Source of the DNA: Sulfurimonas sp. CG01_land_8_20_14_3_00_36_23
GTDB taxonomy: Bacteria; Campylobacterota; Campylobacteria; Campylobacterales; Sulfurimonadaceae
Assembly (NCBI GenBank): GCA_002781365.1
Contig: PETN01000091.1
Span: forward strand, 1 to 35,885
Direction of reading: 5' to 3'
DNA length: 35,885 bases
Positions 1 through 8,893 of this stretch are shown piece after piece. Under the pieces are notes generated by a model, which did not search any database, was not told the DNA's origin, and saw nothing but the letters and a program-made list of their open reading frames with translations. The stretch's first letter is position 1. Each line of letters starts with the position of its first letter. Both the position numbers and the translations under genes were made by a program.

Positions 1-48
1 TTCGCATGAATACTCCTGATTTATTTTATCAGAATTATTCCGTTCTAA

Positions 49-2046
49 GTGGTACTGTTTTTGGGGAGGCTTACAATAGAAACTCTAGAACAAATAAAGG
101 AAGCTATAAAAGATGAAATAAATTTGCTTTTTAATGAAGAATTTGATTTATATGAAGATACTGTTATTAGGTATAAAGATAAAAATATTCTTCTTTTTAT
201 TGATAACCTTGAAACTTTACTACGTGATTCTGAACAAATTTTTTCTGAATTTAATAATAATTTACCTTTGAATTGGAAGGTATTAGTTACCAGTAGAGTT
301 TCTATTACAAATTCATATTTAATTCCACTGAAAACATTAAAAAAACCTTCAGCAATCCATTTAGCAAGAAGTTATATTAATAGAACGATTGGAAACGATA
401 TTGACGAATGTGTTATAGAAAATGTTGTAAAACAAGCTCATTATAATCCACTTGCAATTAGATTGACGATAGATTTATACAATGCTGGTAAGGAAATTCC
501 AGAATCAATACATATAGCAAATAAAGAAATTGCAGATTTCTCATATAATAACTTAATTGAGACTATAAGTAATAATGGTGTTTTAGTTTTAGAAACACTT
601 TTTATACAAGATGGTTTAACTAGACATGGACTTTGCGAATTTCTTCAGAAAGATTTAGATGATATTACAGAGGCTATTAATGAATTAAATAGAACTAGTT
701 TGGTAATAAGAGTACAGAATAATGAAGATTCTGAAGAGTATAAACTAAATTCTTCTGTAAAAGATTTATTGTTGAAAAGCCCACGGAATATTAAGTGTAG
801 AAAAGCTGTCCAAGAAAAAATCGCTAAACAAAAAACCCTCGCTAATCAAGTAGAAAAAACACAATTAACACAAGGAATAGATGAGTATCATAGATATTAT
901 ATACCTAGTTTATCTAATCCTAGTTTAACAGTTTTAATAGGAGAATTATATAAGGTATTGCAACAAAAAAATTATAATAACAGTAAAATAGTTGAGCAAT
1001 ATAACAAGTTTGATGATTCTAAGCATTTATACAATAAAGAAGCTATTTTTCATCGTGGCATGGCATTTATATATAGAGAGATGAATGATATATCAAATGC
1101 TGTTCAATCTTTTAAAAAATCTATAAACTTAAACAAAGCAGATTCAAGTACAAAACTTATGTTGGCAATTTTATTTAGAAAAAATAATGATTTTAAAAAT
1201 GCTAAAGATATTCTTAATGAGCTAATTCATGAAAAGAAGTGGGAGGAAAACTATAACTTTGGACAAATTGTTTTTAGTGAATATTTCCGTACTCTACTTT
1301 ATAATCATGATTATGAAAAAGTTTTAAAGCATACAGAAAACTGGGAAACAGCTAAACTTTATACTAAAGTTTTGGGTTGTTATCGTGCAAGTGCATGGAA
1401 AAGAAAAGTAGAACTAACAATTGATACCGACCATGACACAACGGTTGAGGCTATGTCAATGGCAGTAAAAACAATGAATTTAGTAATTGAAAATCATGGA
1501 TATTTTGAATCAGCCTGTGCGGAAACTTCGAAAATATTTGACCAAATAGAGATTTGTTTACTTAAACCAGAATATAGAGAGTATAGCCCTGATATTTATG
1601 AATGGTTAACATTTATTGAGACTCATATACTTAATATAGTTAATTCTAGATATAAATATTATAAAGAAGATGCGGAGCATACGATTCATTTGTTAAGAAA
1701 AAAAGATATTAGTAATAATATCTTTAATAGTAAAAGATGGAATGAATACCTAAAGCTTACTTTTGAATTTTCAATTGATATTCATGAAGCAGAGAAGTAC
1801 CATTATGTTATTTGTACTATTTATAACATACCAGTATACACTGGCGGAGGTTATTCAAGAAATTTATTTGCTAAAGATATTGACTTGAATCAATATTATA
1901 TTAATGAAGATAAGTTTAAGGGTTCGATTGATGAATGGAAGCGATTAAAAATAGATATGAGGCTAGCAATTAAGCCAGAGGTAGATTCATCTGGTAAAAT
2001 TGGTAAAACTCCTCCAGTAATTGAAGCATTAGTTATAGATGAGTAA
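49..2046 (+). CDS. NB-ARC/STAND-type ATPase with TPR-like repeats, N-terminus missing
   Basis: This is probably a signal-transducing STAND ATPase of the kind found in bacterial defence and regulation. A Walker B strand (ILLFIDN, residues 47-53), a sensor-like VLVTSR (78-83) and a GLPL-like element (YNPLAIRL, about 132-139) follow in the order seen in NB-ARC domains. A helical region with TPR-like repeats (about 325-400) follows, then a long unassigned C-terminal half whose last 70 residues may form a small beta domain. No Walker A lies in this frame. An in-frame TAA at 46-48 forces the GTG at 49, so the start is doubtful. Another frame, open from position 3, reads SGTVFGEAYN just upstream, so either a frameshift near 50-80 or loss of the N-terminal part is possible. 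The gene is visibly more AT-rich than the housekeeping genes, which suggests transfer. Family call fairly sure; biological role not known. Confidence 0.6.
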   Translation: MVLFLGRLTIETLEQIKEAIKDEINLLFNEEFDLYEDTVIRYKDKNILLFIDNLETLLRDSEQIFSEFNNNLPLNWKVLVTSRVSITNSYLIPLKTLKKPSAIHLARSYINRTIGNDIDECVIENVVKQAHYNPLAIRLTIDLYNAGKEIPESIHIANKEIADFSYNNLIETISNNGVLVLETLFIQDGLTRHGLCEFLQKDLDDITEAINELNRTSLVIRVQNNEDSEEYKLNSSVKDLLLKSPRNIKCRKAVQEKIAKQKTLANQVEKTQLTQGIDEYHRYYIPSLSNPSLTVLIGELYKVLQQKNYNNSKIVEQYNKFDDSKHLYNKEAIFHRGMAFIYREMNDISNAVQSFKKSINLNKADSSTKLMLAILFRKNNDFKNAKDILNELIHEKKWEENYNFGQIVFSEYFRTLLYNHDYEKVLKHTENWETAKLYTKVLGCYRASAWKRKVELTIDTDHDTTVEAMSMAVKTMNLVIENHGYFESACAETSKIFDQIEICLLKPEYREYSPDIYEWLTFIETHILNIVNSRYKYYKEDAEHTIHLLRKKDISNNIFNSKRWNEYLKLTFEFSIDIHEAEKYHYVICTIYNIPVYTGGGYSRNLFAKDIDLNQYYINEDKFKGSIDEWKRLKIDMRLAIKPEVDSSGKIGKTPPVIEALVIDE

Positions 2047-2109
2047 ATTAGTAAAACAAAAACTACATTACAAAGTTTAAAATCCAATTTAGGTAATGAT
2101 ACAAATCTC

Positions 2110-2150
2110 GGCATGTGGAAATAAAAAGTTCATGTAGATTTCCACATGCC
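2110..2150. terminator. Inverted pair of the GGCATGTGGAA word, likely terminator
   Basis: GGCATGTGGAAAT (2110-2122) and its exact complement (2138-2150) are separated by 15 bases, giving a 13-bp stem. It lies 64 bases after the stop of the ATPase gene. The arms are copies of the dispersed 11-mer described elsewhere in this annotation. Terminator function is inferred from the position and the stem. Confidence 0.6.
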
Positions 2151-2314
2151 ATAGAAAAACAGTGCAAATTCAAGTTTAAAGAGCAACAGATATAAAATGC
2201 AACAGAGCTTTAGAGTTATAATAATAAAATAAAGGGATATTGAGTGGCTACTTTTGGATACACTAAGTAAAAAAGTTGTTGGGAAGTCCATGTTTTAGGT
2301 GGTTTTACCTAAGA

Positions 2315-2389
2315 TGGCTCCGAATACTGGATTCGAACCAGTGACCAAGTGATTAACAGTCACCTACTCTACCGCTGAGCTAATTCGGA
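2315..2389 (-). tRNA. tRNA-Asn (GTT)
   Basis: Read on the minus strand, the 7-bp acceptor stem TCCGAAT/ATTCGGA, the D-arm motif TAGCTCAGCGGTAGAG, the anticodon loop CTGTTAATC (anticodon GTT), the T-arm GGTTCGAATCC and an encoded CCA are all present. The 3' end faces the NB-ARC ATPase gene, the usual side for islands inserted at tRNA genes. Confidence 0.95.
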
Positions 2390-2412
2390 ATGTGTAAAAA
2401 AATCTACTTAAA

Positions 2413-2489
2413 TGGTGTCAGAGGGGGGACTCGAACCCCCGACCCCCGGCTTATGAGACCAGTGCTCTAACCAGCTGAGCTACCCTGAC
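2413..2489 (-). tRNA. tRNA-Met (CAT), elongator-like
   Basis: On the minus strand the acceptor stem GTCAGGG pairs with CTCTGAC (one G-T pair). The D-arm TAGCTCAGCTGGTTAGAGCA, anticodon loop TCTCATAAG (anticodon CAT), T-arm GGTTCGAGTCC and encoded CCA follow. It lacks the initiator hallmarks (GGG/CCC anticodon stem, unpaired first base). A lysidine-modified tRNA-Ile2 also has a CAT anticodon and is not fully excluded. It is 23 bases upstream of tRNA-Asn and probably co-transcribed with it. Confidence 0.9.
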
Positions 2490-2765
2490 ATCCGTTTTGT
2501 AGGTCGGAATTATAACTATCCAAAGCTTTTGTTTAGCTTTTGTGATTACGAATTGTGATTTATATTTATAACCATACAAATCAGCTCCTTTTTTCTCTCA
2601 AACAAAGTGCCTCTGTAAGATACTTTAAGAGCCTAAGCGCTTTGAACTCAAATATGCGAAAAAGTGTGCAAATTTTAAATCTAAAGCTTATAAATTGATA
2701 TTAGAAACTATGGATTAAACCTATTATGGTAAAGTTCCATATATAAAATATAAAAGGAGATTTCA
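2490..2765 (+). promoter_or_regulatory. groES upstream region
   Basis: This 276-base gap must hold the groESL promoter. A TATTAT at 2722-2727 is a possible -10, with only a weak -35 (TTGATA at 2695-2700, spacing longer than usual). A clear CIRCE element (TTAGCACTC-N9-GAGTGCTAA) is not present. A strong ribosome binding site, AAAAGGAG, lies just before the groES ATG. The heat-shock control is therefore not readable from sequence. Confidence 0.35.
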
Positions 2766-3026
2766 ATGAATTTTCAACCATTAGGAAAAAGAGTTTTAGT
2801 AAAGAGAGTCGAAGAGGCGAACACTACTATTTCTGGGATTATCATTCCTGATAATGCAAAAGAGAAACCATCACGCGGAGAGGTTGTCGCGGTGAGCAAA
2901 GAGGTTACAGAGTTGGCATGTGGAAACCAAGTTTTATTTGGGAAGTATGCTGGCAATGAAGTAGCGCTTGGGGCAGATAAATATATAGTTTTAGAAGTAG
3001 AAGATATTTTCGGAATAATAGGTTAA
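2766..3026 (+). CDS. groES: Co-chaperonin GroES
   Basis: The 86-residue protein is the cytoplasmic 10-kDa cap that closes the GroEL chamber during ATP-driven protein folding. It starts with the typical [15 protein letters not shown], has the mobile loop around [10 protein letters not shown] (about residues 20-30) and ends with [12 protein letters not shown]. Length is a little shorter than the usual 95-97 residues, as common in Campylobacterota. A copy of the dispersed word GGCATGTGGAA (2915-2925) is read here as LACGN in the variable segment before VLFGKYAG, where GroES proteins normally carry an acidic or glycine turn. It is followed after 18 bases by groEL and forms an operon with it. Confidence 0.97.
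   Translation: MNFQPLGKRVLVKRVEEANTTISGIIIPDNAKEKPSRGEVVAVSKEVTELACGNQVLFGKYAGNEVALGADKYIVLEVEDIFGIIG
2915..2925 (+). repeat. Uptake-like word GGCATGTGGAA inside groES
   Basis: An exact copy of the dispersed 11-mer, preceded by TT as in most copies. It lies within the coding frame of groES and is translated as part of LACGN. Confidence 0.75.
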
Positions 3027-3044
3027 AAGGGAGGATTTAAAATC

Positions 3045-4682
3045 ATGGCAAAAGAGATAATTTTTTCAGATAATGCGCGTAATGCATTAGCACGCGGCGT
3101 TGCAAAACTAACAGATGCAGTAAAAGTGACAATGGGACCAAGAGGTCGTAATGTTCTTATTCAAAAAAGTTACGGTTCTCCAATCATCACAAAAGATGGT
3201 GTAACGGTTGCACGTGAAGTTGAACTAAAAGATAAACTAGAAGATATGGGTGCGCAACTTGTAAAGCAAGTAGCATCCAACACTGCGGATGAAGCGGGAG
3301 ATGGTACAACGACTGCGACAGTTTTAGCAAATGCAATCTTCTCTGAGGGTCTTAGAAATATCACAGCAGGAGCAAACCCTGTTGAGGTAAAGCGTGGAAT
3401 GGACAAAGCGTGCGAAGCTATCTTAGAACACCTCAAAGCATCTTCAAAAGCTGTAAATGGTAAAAAAGACATCGCGCAAATTGCAACTATCTCAGCAAAC
3501 TCTGACACTGCTATCGGCGATATGATTGCTGAGGCGATGGAAAAAGTTGGACAAGATGGTGTTATCACTGTTGAAGAGGCGAAAGGTATCTCAGATGAAC
3601 TTACAGTTGTGGAAGGGATGCAGTTTGACCGTGGTTACTTAAGCCCATACTTCATAACAAATACTGAGAAGATGACGGCTGAGATTGAAAATCCTTGGAT
3701 TTTACTTGTAGATGGAAAAATCTCATCACTTAAAGATTTGCTTCCAGTGCTTGAACAAGTGCAAAAAACTTCTCGCCCACTTCTTATTATCGCGGAAGAT
3801 GTAGAGGGTGAAGCACTTTCAACCTTAGTTGTAAACAAACTTCGTGGTGTTTTAAATATCTCTGCAGTAAAAGCTCCTGGTTTTGGTGATAGAAGAAAAG
3901 CTATGCTTCAAGATATTGCAACTTTAACTGCTGGAACGGTTATCTCAGAAGAGACTGGTTATACACTTGAAGGTGCAACGATTCAGCATCTTGGACAAGC
4001 ATCTAGAATAGTAATCGACAAAGACAATACTGTTATCGTAAATGGTGCAGGTACTGAAGAAGCTGTTAAATCAAGAATCGCTGAGATAAAAGTTCAGATA
4101 GATGCAACAAGCTCAGAGTATGACAAAGAGAAGCTTCAAGAGCGTCTTGCAAAACTGAGTGGCGGTGTCGCAGTTATCAAAGTAGGTGCTGCAACGGAAA
4201 CTGAGATGAAAGAGCGTAAAGACAGAGTAGATGATGCACTCTCAGCTACAAAAGCGGCAGTAGAAGAGGGGATTATCATCGGTGGTGGAGCGGCTTTAGT
4301 ACGCGCTGCTGCGAAAGTGAAGCTTGATTTATCGGGCGACCAAAAAATCGGTTGTGAGATTATCCTTCGTGCAGTTAAAGCTCCAATGAAACAAATCGCT
4401 CAAAATGCAGGTTATGATACAGGTGTTGTCGTAAACTCTGTAGAGACTGCTACAAATGAGAACATAGGCTTTAACGCTGCAACTGGCGAATATGTAGATA
4501 TGTTTGAAGCTGGAATTATTGATCCACTTAAAGTGGCTCGTGTTGCACTGCTTAACGCAACATCCGTTTCTAGTCTCCTTCTTACAACTGAAGCTGCGAT
4601 TTTTGAAATACCAGAAGAGAAACCAGCTGCACCAGATATGAGTGGAATGGGTGGTATGGGCGGAATGCCAGGGATGATGTAG
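3045..4682 (+). CDS. groEL: Chaperonin GroEL
   Basis: The 545-residue protein is the 60-kDa chaperonin subunit. It carries the N-terminal [12 protein letters not shown], the nucleotide-binding [11 protein letters not shown] (about 85-96), the [11 protein letters not shown] segment (about 27-37) and the C-terminal Gly-Gly-Met tail ([12 protein letters not shown]). Length matches the family. A good ribosome binding site (AAGGGAGG) lies before the ATG. It is the second gene of the groESL operon. A hairpin at 4723-4746 follows it. Confidence 0.98.
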   Translation: MAKEIIFSDNARNALARGVAKLTDAVKVTMGPRGRNVLIQKSYGSPIITKDGVTVAREVELKDKLEDMGAQLVKQVASNTADEAGDGTTTATVLANAIFSEGLRNITAGANPVEVKRGMDKACEAILEHLKASSKAVNGKKDIAQIATISANSDTAIGDMIAEAMEKVGQDGVITVEEAKGISDELTVVEGMQFDRGYLSPYFITNTEKMTAEIENPWILLVDGKISSLKDLLPVLEQVQKTSRPLLIIAEDVEGEALSTLVVNKLRGVLNISAVKAPGFGDRRKAMLQDIATLTAGTVISEETGYTLEGATIQHLGQASRIVIDKDNTVIVNGAGTEEAVKSRIAEIKVQIDATSSEYDKEKLQERLAKLSGGVAVIKVGAATETEMKERKDRVDDALSATKAAVEEGIIIGGGAALVRAAAKVKLDLSGDQKIGCEIILRAVKAPMKQIAQNAGYDTGVVVNSVETATNENIGFNAATGEYVDMFEAGIIDPLKVARVALLNATSVSSLLLTTEAAIFEIPEEKPAAPDMSGMGGMGGMPGMM

Positions 4683-4722
4683 TCGTTTACTGCATCATGA
4701 TTCTCCCCTCAAAGAACTTTAA

Positions 4723-4746
4723 GAATAGCCATATTCACGGCTATTC
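4723..4746 (+). terminator. Hairpin after groEL
   Basis: GAATAGCC (4723-4730) and GGCTATTC (4739-4746) form a perfect 8-bp stem with an 8-base loop, 41 bases after the groEL stop. No long T-run follows, so termination efficiency is uncertain. Confidence 0.5.
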
Positions 4747-4866
4747 AAATACTCTACTCCACACTTTTAGAAATTCTAAAGGATAAAAATTGTTACTTAA
4801 AGTGCCATAAAGGCATGAAGCCAACAAACTTCATCTATTCCGCTGAACTATTCAGGTGATTATAGG

Positions 4867-6297
4867 ATGTATTATCATAGAATCAAGCCTATGAAAAAGC
4901 ATTTAACTCCTATGAGCATCACACTGCTTACTTTTACTCTTTTAATAGCATTTTTATTAAGTGGATATTCACTCTCTGACTTTGAAAAAACTATTTTCGC
5001 TATCTTTATTTCAATAGCTCTAGGCTATCTATTTCATTTGAAAATGAATGCAGAAAAAATGATTGTAAGACTTCAAAAAGCAGCAAACATCTCAAAGGTA
5101 GGCTTCTGGTCTTTAGACCTCGTCAAAGATGAACTCTATTGGTCACAGGAAATATTTGATATATTTGAAATTGACTCTAAAAAATTTCAACCATCCTATG
5201 CCTCTTTTTTGCATGCGATTCACCCTGATGATAGAGAGTTAGTAAATGATGCTTACACAACATCCTTAAAAACGAAAGAAAATTATAGTATTCAACATAG
5301 ACTTCTCCTAAGTGGTGGACGAATAAAATGGGTCAAAGAAGAGTGCGAAACAGAGTTTGATAAAAGTGGTAAGCCTTTACTCTCCATAGGTATCATCACA
5401 GATATTACAACTGAAGTAGAGCATTTACATGCTGTAGAAGAGTCAGAGAGTTCTTTAAGCTCTATTATCAATTCTATAGATGATATTATATTTTTTAAAG
5501 ATAAAGACTTTAAGTACTTAGGGTGTAATGAAGCATTTTTAAAATTTGTTGGAAAGACAAAAGAGGAGATGATTGGTCATTATGATTATGAGCTTGTAAG
5601 TAAGGATATGTCTTCAGTCTTTAGAGAGATGGATATTAAAACCTTAGAAACTAATGAAGTCTCTTCTGGTTATGCATGGCTTACCTATCCTAATGGCAAA
5701 AAATATTATAATCTCATCAAAAAAATCCCATTTAATTATCATGAGAGTGATATTGGAGTTTTAGGAATAGGAAGAGATATAACTGCACTTCATCTTTCAC
5801 AGCAAAAGATAGAGTTACAGTCCTATGTAGATGACTTAACAAAACTCAATAACCGCAAATCGTACAATGAAAGAGTCGAAGAGTTACTGGCACTTAAAAA
5901 GCGATATAAAACTCCATTTTCTATGATTATTTATGATATTGATGACTTTAAATATATTAACGATACCTATGGACATAAAGTGGGTGATAATGTCTTGGTT
6001 AAAATGAGTGCGTTAATCAAATCTCTTCTAAGAGAGAGTGATTATCTCTTTAGACTTGGTGGGGAAGAGTTCGTTATTTTACTCACTGAAACCAATTTAG
6101 AAAATGCTAAAAAGGTTGCTTTAAAAGTTTGTAAGAGTGTTGAAGAGAACCTCAAAACAATTACAGATAATAAAATTACCATAAGTGTCGGAGTCTCAGA
6201 AGTCAATGAGAGTGATACCGAAGATACAATCTTTAAAAGAGTAGATGACTTGCTCTATAAGTCCAAACTGAGTGGTAAAAACAGAGTCTCTTTTTAA
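4867..6297 (+). CDS. Membrane PAS-PAS-GGDEF diguanylate cyclase
   Basis: The 476-residue protein should make cyclic di-GMP from two GTP at the inner membrane. Two hydrophobic helices (about 17-36 and 42-56) leave almost no periplasmic loop. They are followed by two PAS domains (about 70-180, ending DITTEVEH, and 190-310, with DIIFFKDKDFKYLGCNEAF) and a GGDEF domain (about 315-476). The active site reads GGEEF (about 398-402), and RESD nine residues upstream fits the RxxD inhibitory site, so the enzyme looks active and product-inhibited. Signals are probably sensed by the PAS domains in the cytoplasm. The ATG at 4867 has a weak ribosome binding site; a second ATG at 4891 (MKKHLTP) is a possible start and would keep both helices. 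Confidence 0.88.
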   Translation: MYYHRIKPMKKHLTPMSITLLTFTLLIAFLLSGYSLSDFEKTIFAIFISIALGYLFHLKMNAEKMIVRLQKAANISKVGFWSLDLVKDELYWSQEIFDIFEIDSKKFQPSYASFLHAIHPDDRELVNDAYTTSLKTKENYSIQHRLLLSGGRIKWVKEECETEFDKSGKPLLSIGIITDITTEVEHLHAVEESESSLSSIINSIDDIIFFKDKDFKYLGCNEAFLKFVGKTKEEMIGHYDYELVSKDMSSVFREMDIKTLETNEVSSGYAWLTYPNGKKYYNLIKKIPFNYHESDIGVLGIGRDITALHLSQQKIELQSYVDDLTKLNNRKSYNERVEELLALKKRYKTPFSMIIYDIDDFKYINDTYGHKVGDNVLVKMSALIKSLLRESDYLFRLGGEEFVILLTETNLENAKKVALKVCKSVEENLKTITDNKITISVGVSEVNESDTEDTIFKRVDDLLYKSKLSGKNRVSF

Positions 6298-6328
6298 CAC
6301 TTTACATATATTATCCTAAAGGTTCCAC

Positions 6329-6565
6329 ATGACAAACCCTTTTGAAACAGGTCACATCAGAAACTACATCTTACTCTATGTAAGTGTTGTGGTGATTATG
6401 ATACTTTTTTTTGTAGCAACTACACTTTTTAATGATGTTAAAGAGGTTGAGAGAAAGATTTTTGATACAAATGTGAGTGAAGTTCCACATGCCAAGAAAG
6501 TGGTAGAAAGTGCAGGGGTGCATACCAACACTTCAAGGGTTAAGCTTCTAGATAAAAGCTACTAG
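6329..6565 (+). CDS. Small single-span membrane protein, unknown
   Basis: The 78-residue protein has one membrane helix (about residues 13-33) and a charged C-terminal tail. AAAGG precedes the ATG. The start region TTCCACATGAC differs from the dispersed word (TTCCACATGCC) by one base, and a full copy (6483-6493) is read inside the gene as VPHAK. Its stop abuts the exbD stop on the other strand with no base between. It follows the GGDEF gene by 31 bases and may be co-transcribed with it. No family is recognised. Confidence 0.6.
   Translation: MTNPFETGHIRNYILLYVSVVVIMILFFVATTLFNDVKEVERKIFDTNVSEVPHAKKVVESAGVHTNTSRVKLLDKSY
6483..6493 (-). repeat. Uptake-like word inside the small membrane protein gene
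   Basis: An exact copy of GGCATGTGGAA on the minus strand (TTCCACATGCC on the plus strand). It is read through by the gene as part of VPHAK. Confidence 0.75.
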
Positions 6566-6958
6566 TTACTCCTTGGTAACGATGTAAAGTTGCTCATGCT
6601 TGAGACGTTTGAGTATATCCATCACACTTACAAAGTCTTGGAACTTTGAATCTTTATCACTTCTTAAAACAACGGTTTGCTCTTTTGAGAGTCCAGCTAA
6701 TTTCTCTTCTAAAGTTGCTAAATCAACTTTTTCTTTTTCAAAAAACATCTCACCCATAGCATTGACATAAACAGATATCTCTTTTTTGAGCTCCTCTTTT
6801 TGACTCCCTTTGGCATGTGGAAGTTCTACTGGAATCACACCTTGCTTGATGAAGGTTGCGGTAGTGAGAACCATAACTAAAAGAACAAGCATGATGTCGA
6901 TAAAAGGGATGACGTTAATCTGGTCAAATCTTTTTTGACTTTTTTTACATTTTGCCAT
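6566..6958 (-). CDS. exbD: ExbD/TolR family energy-transducing protein
   Basis: The 130-residue protein partners with ExbB to use the proton gradient to drive TonB- or TolA-type machinery. The N-terminal FDQINVIPFIDIMLVLLVMVL is the single membrane helix with the essential proton-carrying aspartate (D21). A periplasmic domain follows (about 45-130). It lies 5 bases downstream of exbB and is the last gene of the pyrC-RR-HK-exbB-exbD run. A full copy of the dispersed word (6812-6822) is read here as LPHAK in the linker after the membrane helix. ExbD and TolR cannot be told apart with certainty, but the short ExbB partner favours ExbD. Confidence 0.9.
   Translation of the reverse strand: MAKCKKSQKRFDQINVIPFIDIMLVLLVMVLTTATFIKQGVIPVELPHAKGSQKEELKKEISVYVNAMGEMFFEKEKVDLATLEEKLAGLSKEQTVVLRSDKDSKFQDFVSVMDILKRLKHEQLYIVTKE
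6812..6822 (+). repeat. Uptake-like word inside exbD
   Basis: An exact copy of GGCATGTGGAA preceded by TTT. On the coding (minus) strand it is translated as part of LPHAK. Confidence 0.75.
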
Positions 6959-6963
6959 TTGTG

Positions 6964-7416
6964 TTACTTCTCTTTTTTGTCTTGCGTTACATCGTACTTT
7001 GTAAGAACTCTCTCAACTTTACGAAGGGCAATCGTATAAGCGACAATCGCAGGTATAGCAACCACAAGACCCATCGCAGTTGCTTTGAGAGCGAGCGCAA
7101 GACCAATCATGATTTTCTTAGCATCTACAGCGCCTACATCACCCATCGTATAAAACGTAAGCATGATTCCAACTACCGTTCCAAGAAGACCAACGTAAGG
7201 TGCATTTGCACCTATTGCACTAATGATTCCTATATTGTCAGTTAAATCCATCTCTAAGTTGTCTCGATGATCATAATCTTCAATTCTGACACTTTTATAA
7301 AACATCATTCTCTCTATAAAGAGCCATAAAGTGACAATACTCATAAGAAGTAAAATCCCCATAACACCATAATCAAGTGCATTCTCCGCGTAGAGTAGTA
7401 AGTTGTTTGTTTCCAT
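6964..7416 (-). CDS. exbB: ExbB/TolQ/MotA family proton channel
   Basis: The 150-residue inner-membrane protein forms the proton channel with ExbD. Three hydrophobic helices are visible: about 15-35, 62-85 (containing APYVGLLGTVVGIM, the conserved channel signature) and 100-130 (IMIGLALALKATAMGLVVAIPAIVAYTIAL). It is short, as usual for the Campylobacterota ExbB group, compared with about 230-240 residues in E. coli. It starts 9 bases after the histidine kinase stop and is 5 bases upstream of exbD. No tonB gene follows in this window. Confidence 0.9.
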   Translation of the reverse strand: METNNLLLYAENALDYGVMGILLLMSIVTLWLFIERMMFYKSVRIEDYDHRDNLEMDLTDNIGIISAIGANAPYVGLLGTVVGIMLTFYTMGDVGAVDAKKIMIGLALALKATAMGLVVAIPAIVAYTIALRKVERVLTKYDVTQDKKEK

Positions 7417-7425
7417 CTGTTTTCC

Positions 7426-8247
7426 TTAAAATTTTAGTAGTACCGTTGTTCCATACTCTTTTTTGGATTTAAAGCTAAGTTTGATTTTATGCGAGTCACA
7501 AAATCGTTTTACCATGCCAAGACCTATGCCAAAGCCTTGCATGTTTTCATTACATTGATAATAGTTGTCAAAAATTTGCAGGAGTTCAACTTCATCCATC
7601 CCAGAGCCATAATCTTTTATCTCAAGGGTAAAATCATGTAGAGTTATCTCGATTTTATCGCTGTTTGGCGAGTATTTTACCCCATTATGAATGATGTTGT
7701 CAATCACTTTGGCAAGTCCTATTTTATCGTTGAAGATTATGGTTGGTTCAAGCTTACAATCAAAGTGAATATGGGAGTAGATTGCTTGGAAAAAATGGAT
7801 TCTCTCTTGGATAAGGGCTTCAAGGCTGAAGTTCTCTTTTATCTCCTGCACACTTTGCGTTTTTATCATGTAATCGAGTTCGTTATATCTCTGTTGCAGC
7901 ATAGAACACGCAGTCTCAATCCGCATAACTCTTTTTAAATCCTTCTCATCTTGCATATTTTTTTTAATCATGTGCAGATTGGTATTAATCGTTGTGATGG
8001 GGAGGTTGAGTTCATGGAGTGTCTCTTTGGAGAGATTTTGAAGATTTCTTACATGCTCTTGGAGGGGGTCGATGGCTAGCTTGGAGATAAAAACACCAGC
8101 GATAGTTACAAAGCTGAGCATCACAACTGCGAGTAAAAAAGTGTTTTGAACATGGACAATATTGAGCATATAGTGCAAAATAGCTAAAAAGGTACTCGCA
8201 GTTAAAAAGTAGTAGATAAAAATATTTATACGAAGATTACGAAACAA
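7426..8247 (-). CDS. Membrane sensor histidine kinase
   Basis: This 273-residue kinase should autophosphorylate and pass phosphate to the response regulator encoded just upstream. Two N-terminal helices (about 8-30 and 34-56) enclose only a few periplasmic residues, so any signal is probably sensed within the membrane or cytoplasm. The H-box reads ETLHELNLPITTIN (phospho-His about 78), the N-box NIIHNGVKYSPNS (about 188-200), and the G-boxes KDYGSGMDE and GFGIGLGMVKRF follow. The start codon is TTG, overlapping the regulator's last codons by 11 bases, which indicates translational coupling. It lies 9 bases upstream of exbB. Confidence 0.9.
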   Translation of the reverse strand: MFRNLRINIFIYYFLTASTFLAILHYMLNIVHVQNTFLLAVVMLSFVTIAGVFISKLAIDPLQEHVRNLQNLSKETLHELNLPITTINTNLHMIKKNMQDEKDLKRVMRIETACSMLQQRYNELDYMIKTQSVQEIKENFSLEALIQERIHFFQAIYSHIHFDCKLEPTIIFNDKIGLAKVIDNIIHNGVKYSPNSDKIEITLHDFTLEIKDYGSGMDEVELLQIFDNYYQCNENMQGFGIGLGMVKRFCDSHKIKLSFKSKKEYGTTVLLKF

Positions 8248-8893
8248 GCTTGTATCCTATTCCTCGTATATTTTCTATTTTAAGCTGAGGAAGAAGTTGT
8301 TTGATTCGGTTGATGTAAACGCGAATTGCTCCATCACTTCCAGACTCTGAAGTACTCCATAACTCATCTAAAATAAGCTCTTTTGGAACAGCACTATTGA
8401 CATGTCTCATAAGAAGTAAAAGGAGTTCATACTCTTTTTTGGAGAGTTCAAGCTCCTGCTTATCGTAAAATATCGTTTTATGAACTTCATCATGGCAGAG
8501 AAGATTTATGCACTCTAAGGTCTCGACTTTAGTGCGTTTAAGAAGGGCGCTAATGCGAAGTAAAAGCTCATCCGTGTCAAAGGGTTTGGTGATGTAATCA
8601 TCTGCCCCACTCATAAAACTGCTCTTTAACATCTCTTTATCTTTATGGGAGGTAAGAAAGATTGCGGGTGTTTTGTCATTTGCTTCACGTAGTTCACGAA
8701 GAAGGGTTATCCCATCTATGAGAGGAACATTGATGTCGAGCAGGTAAATATCAAACTTTTCATTAAAGATGGTGTCTAAGGCTTTTTGACCATTTGGCAC
8801 ATGCAATACCTCATAGTCGTTATCTTCGAGTAAATCTGTAAGCGTCTCCGCTAAAAGCAGATCATCCTCTAAAAGTAAGACTCTAATCAACAC
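8237..8893 (-). CDS. OmpR-family response regulator
   Basis: This is a two-domain regulator with a receiver (about residues 1-115: LLLEDD acidic pair, [10 protein letters not shown] phospho-acceptor aspartate, FLTSHKD, and the lysine of ITKPFD). A winged-helix DNA-binding domain follows (about 125-218, ending [13 protein letters not shown]). A longer reading up to 8941 exists but would run 59 bases into pyrC with an atypical leader. The GTG at 8893 (then TTG, ATT, AGA) starts the protein right before IRVLLLEDD, giving 218 residues, the usual OmpR length. A TTG at 8890 is the alternative. It overlaps the pyrC end by 11 bases and the kinase start by 11 bases. Its target genes are unknown; exbBD in the same operon are candidates. 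Confidence 0.88.
   Translation of the reverse strand: MLIRVLLLEDDLLLAETLTDLLEDNDYEVLHVPNGQKALDTIFNEKFDIYLLDINVPLIDGITLLRELREANDKTPAIFLTSHKDKEMLKSSFMSGADDYITKPFDTDELLLRISALLKRTKVETLECINLLCHDEVHKTIFYDKQELELSKKEYELLLLLMRHVNSAVPKELILDELWSTSESGSDGAIRVYINRIKQLLPQLKIENIRGIGYKLVS

Noticed and set aside
2580-2700. Possible CIRCE or HspR operator before groES
   Set aside because: Segments such as AAGTGCC and AAGCGCTTT do not form the conserved CIRCE inverted repeat.
3170-3568. 132-codon open frame antisense to groEL
   Set aside because: It mirrors the groEL frame, shows no known family and lacks a plausible start signal; groEL itself is certain.
6952-7245. 97-codon plus-strand frame over exbB
   Set aside because: Antisense to the conserved exbB and without family resemblance.
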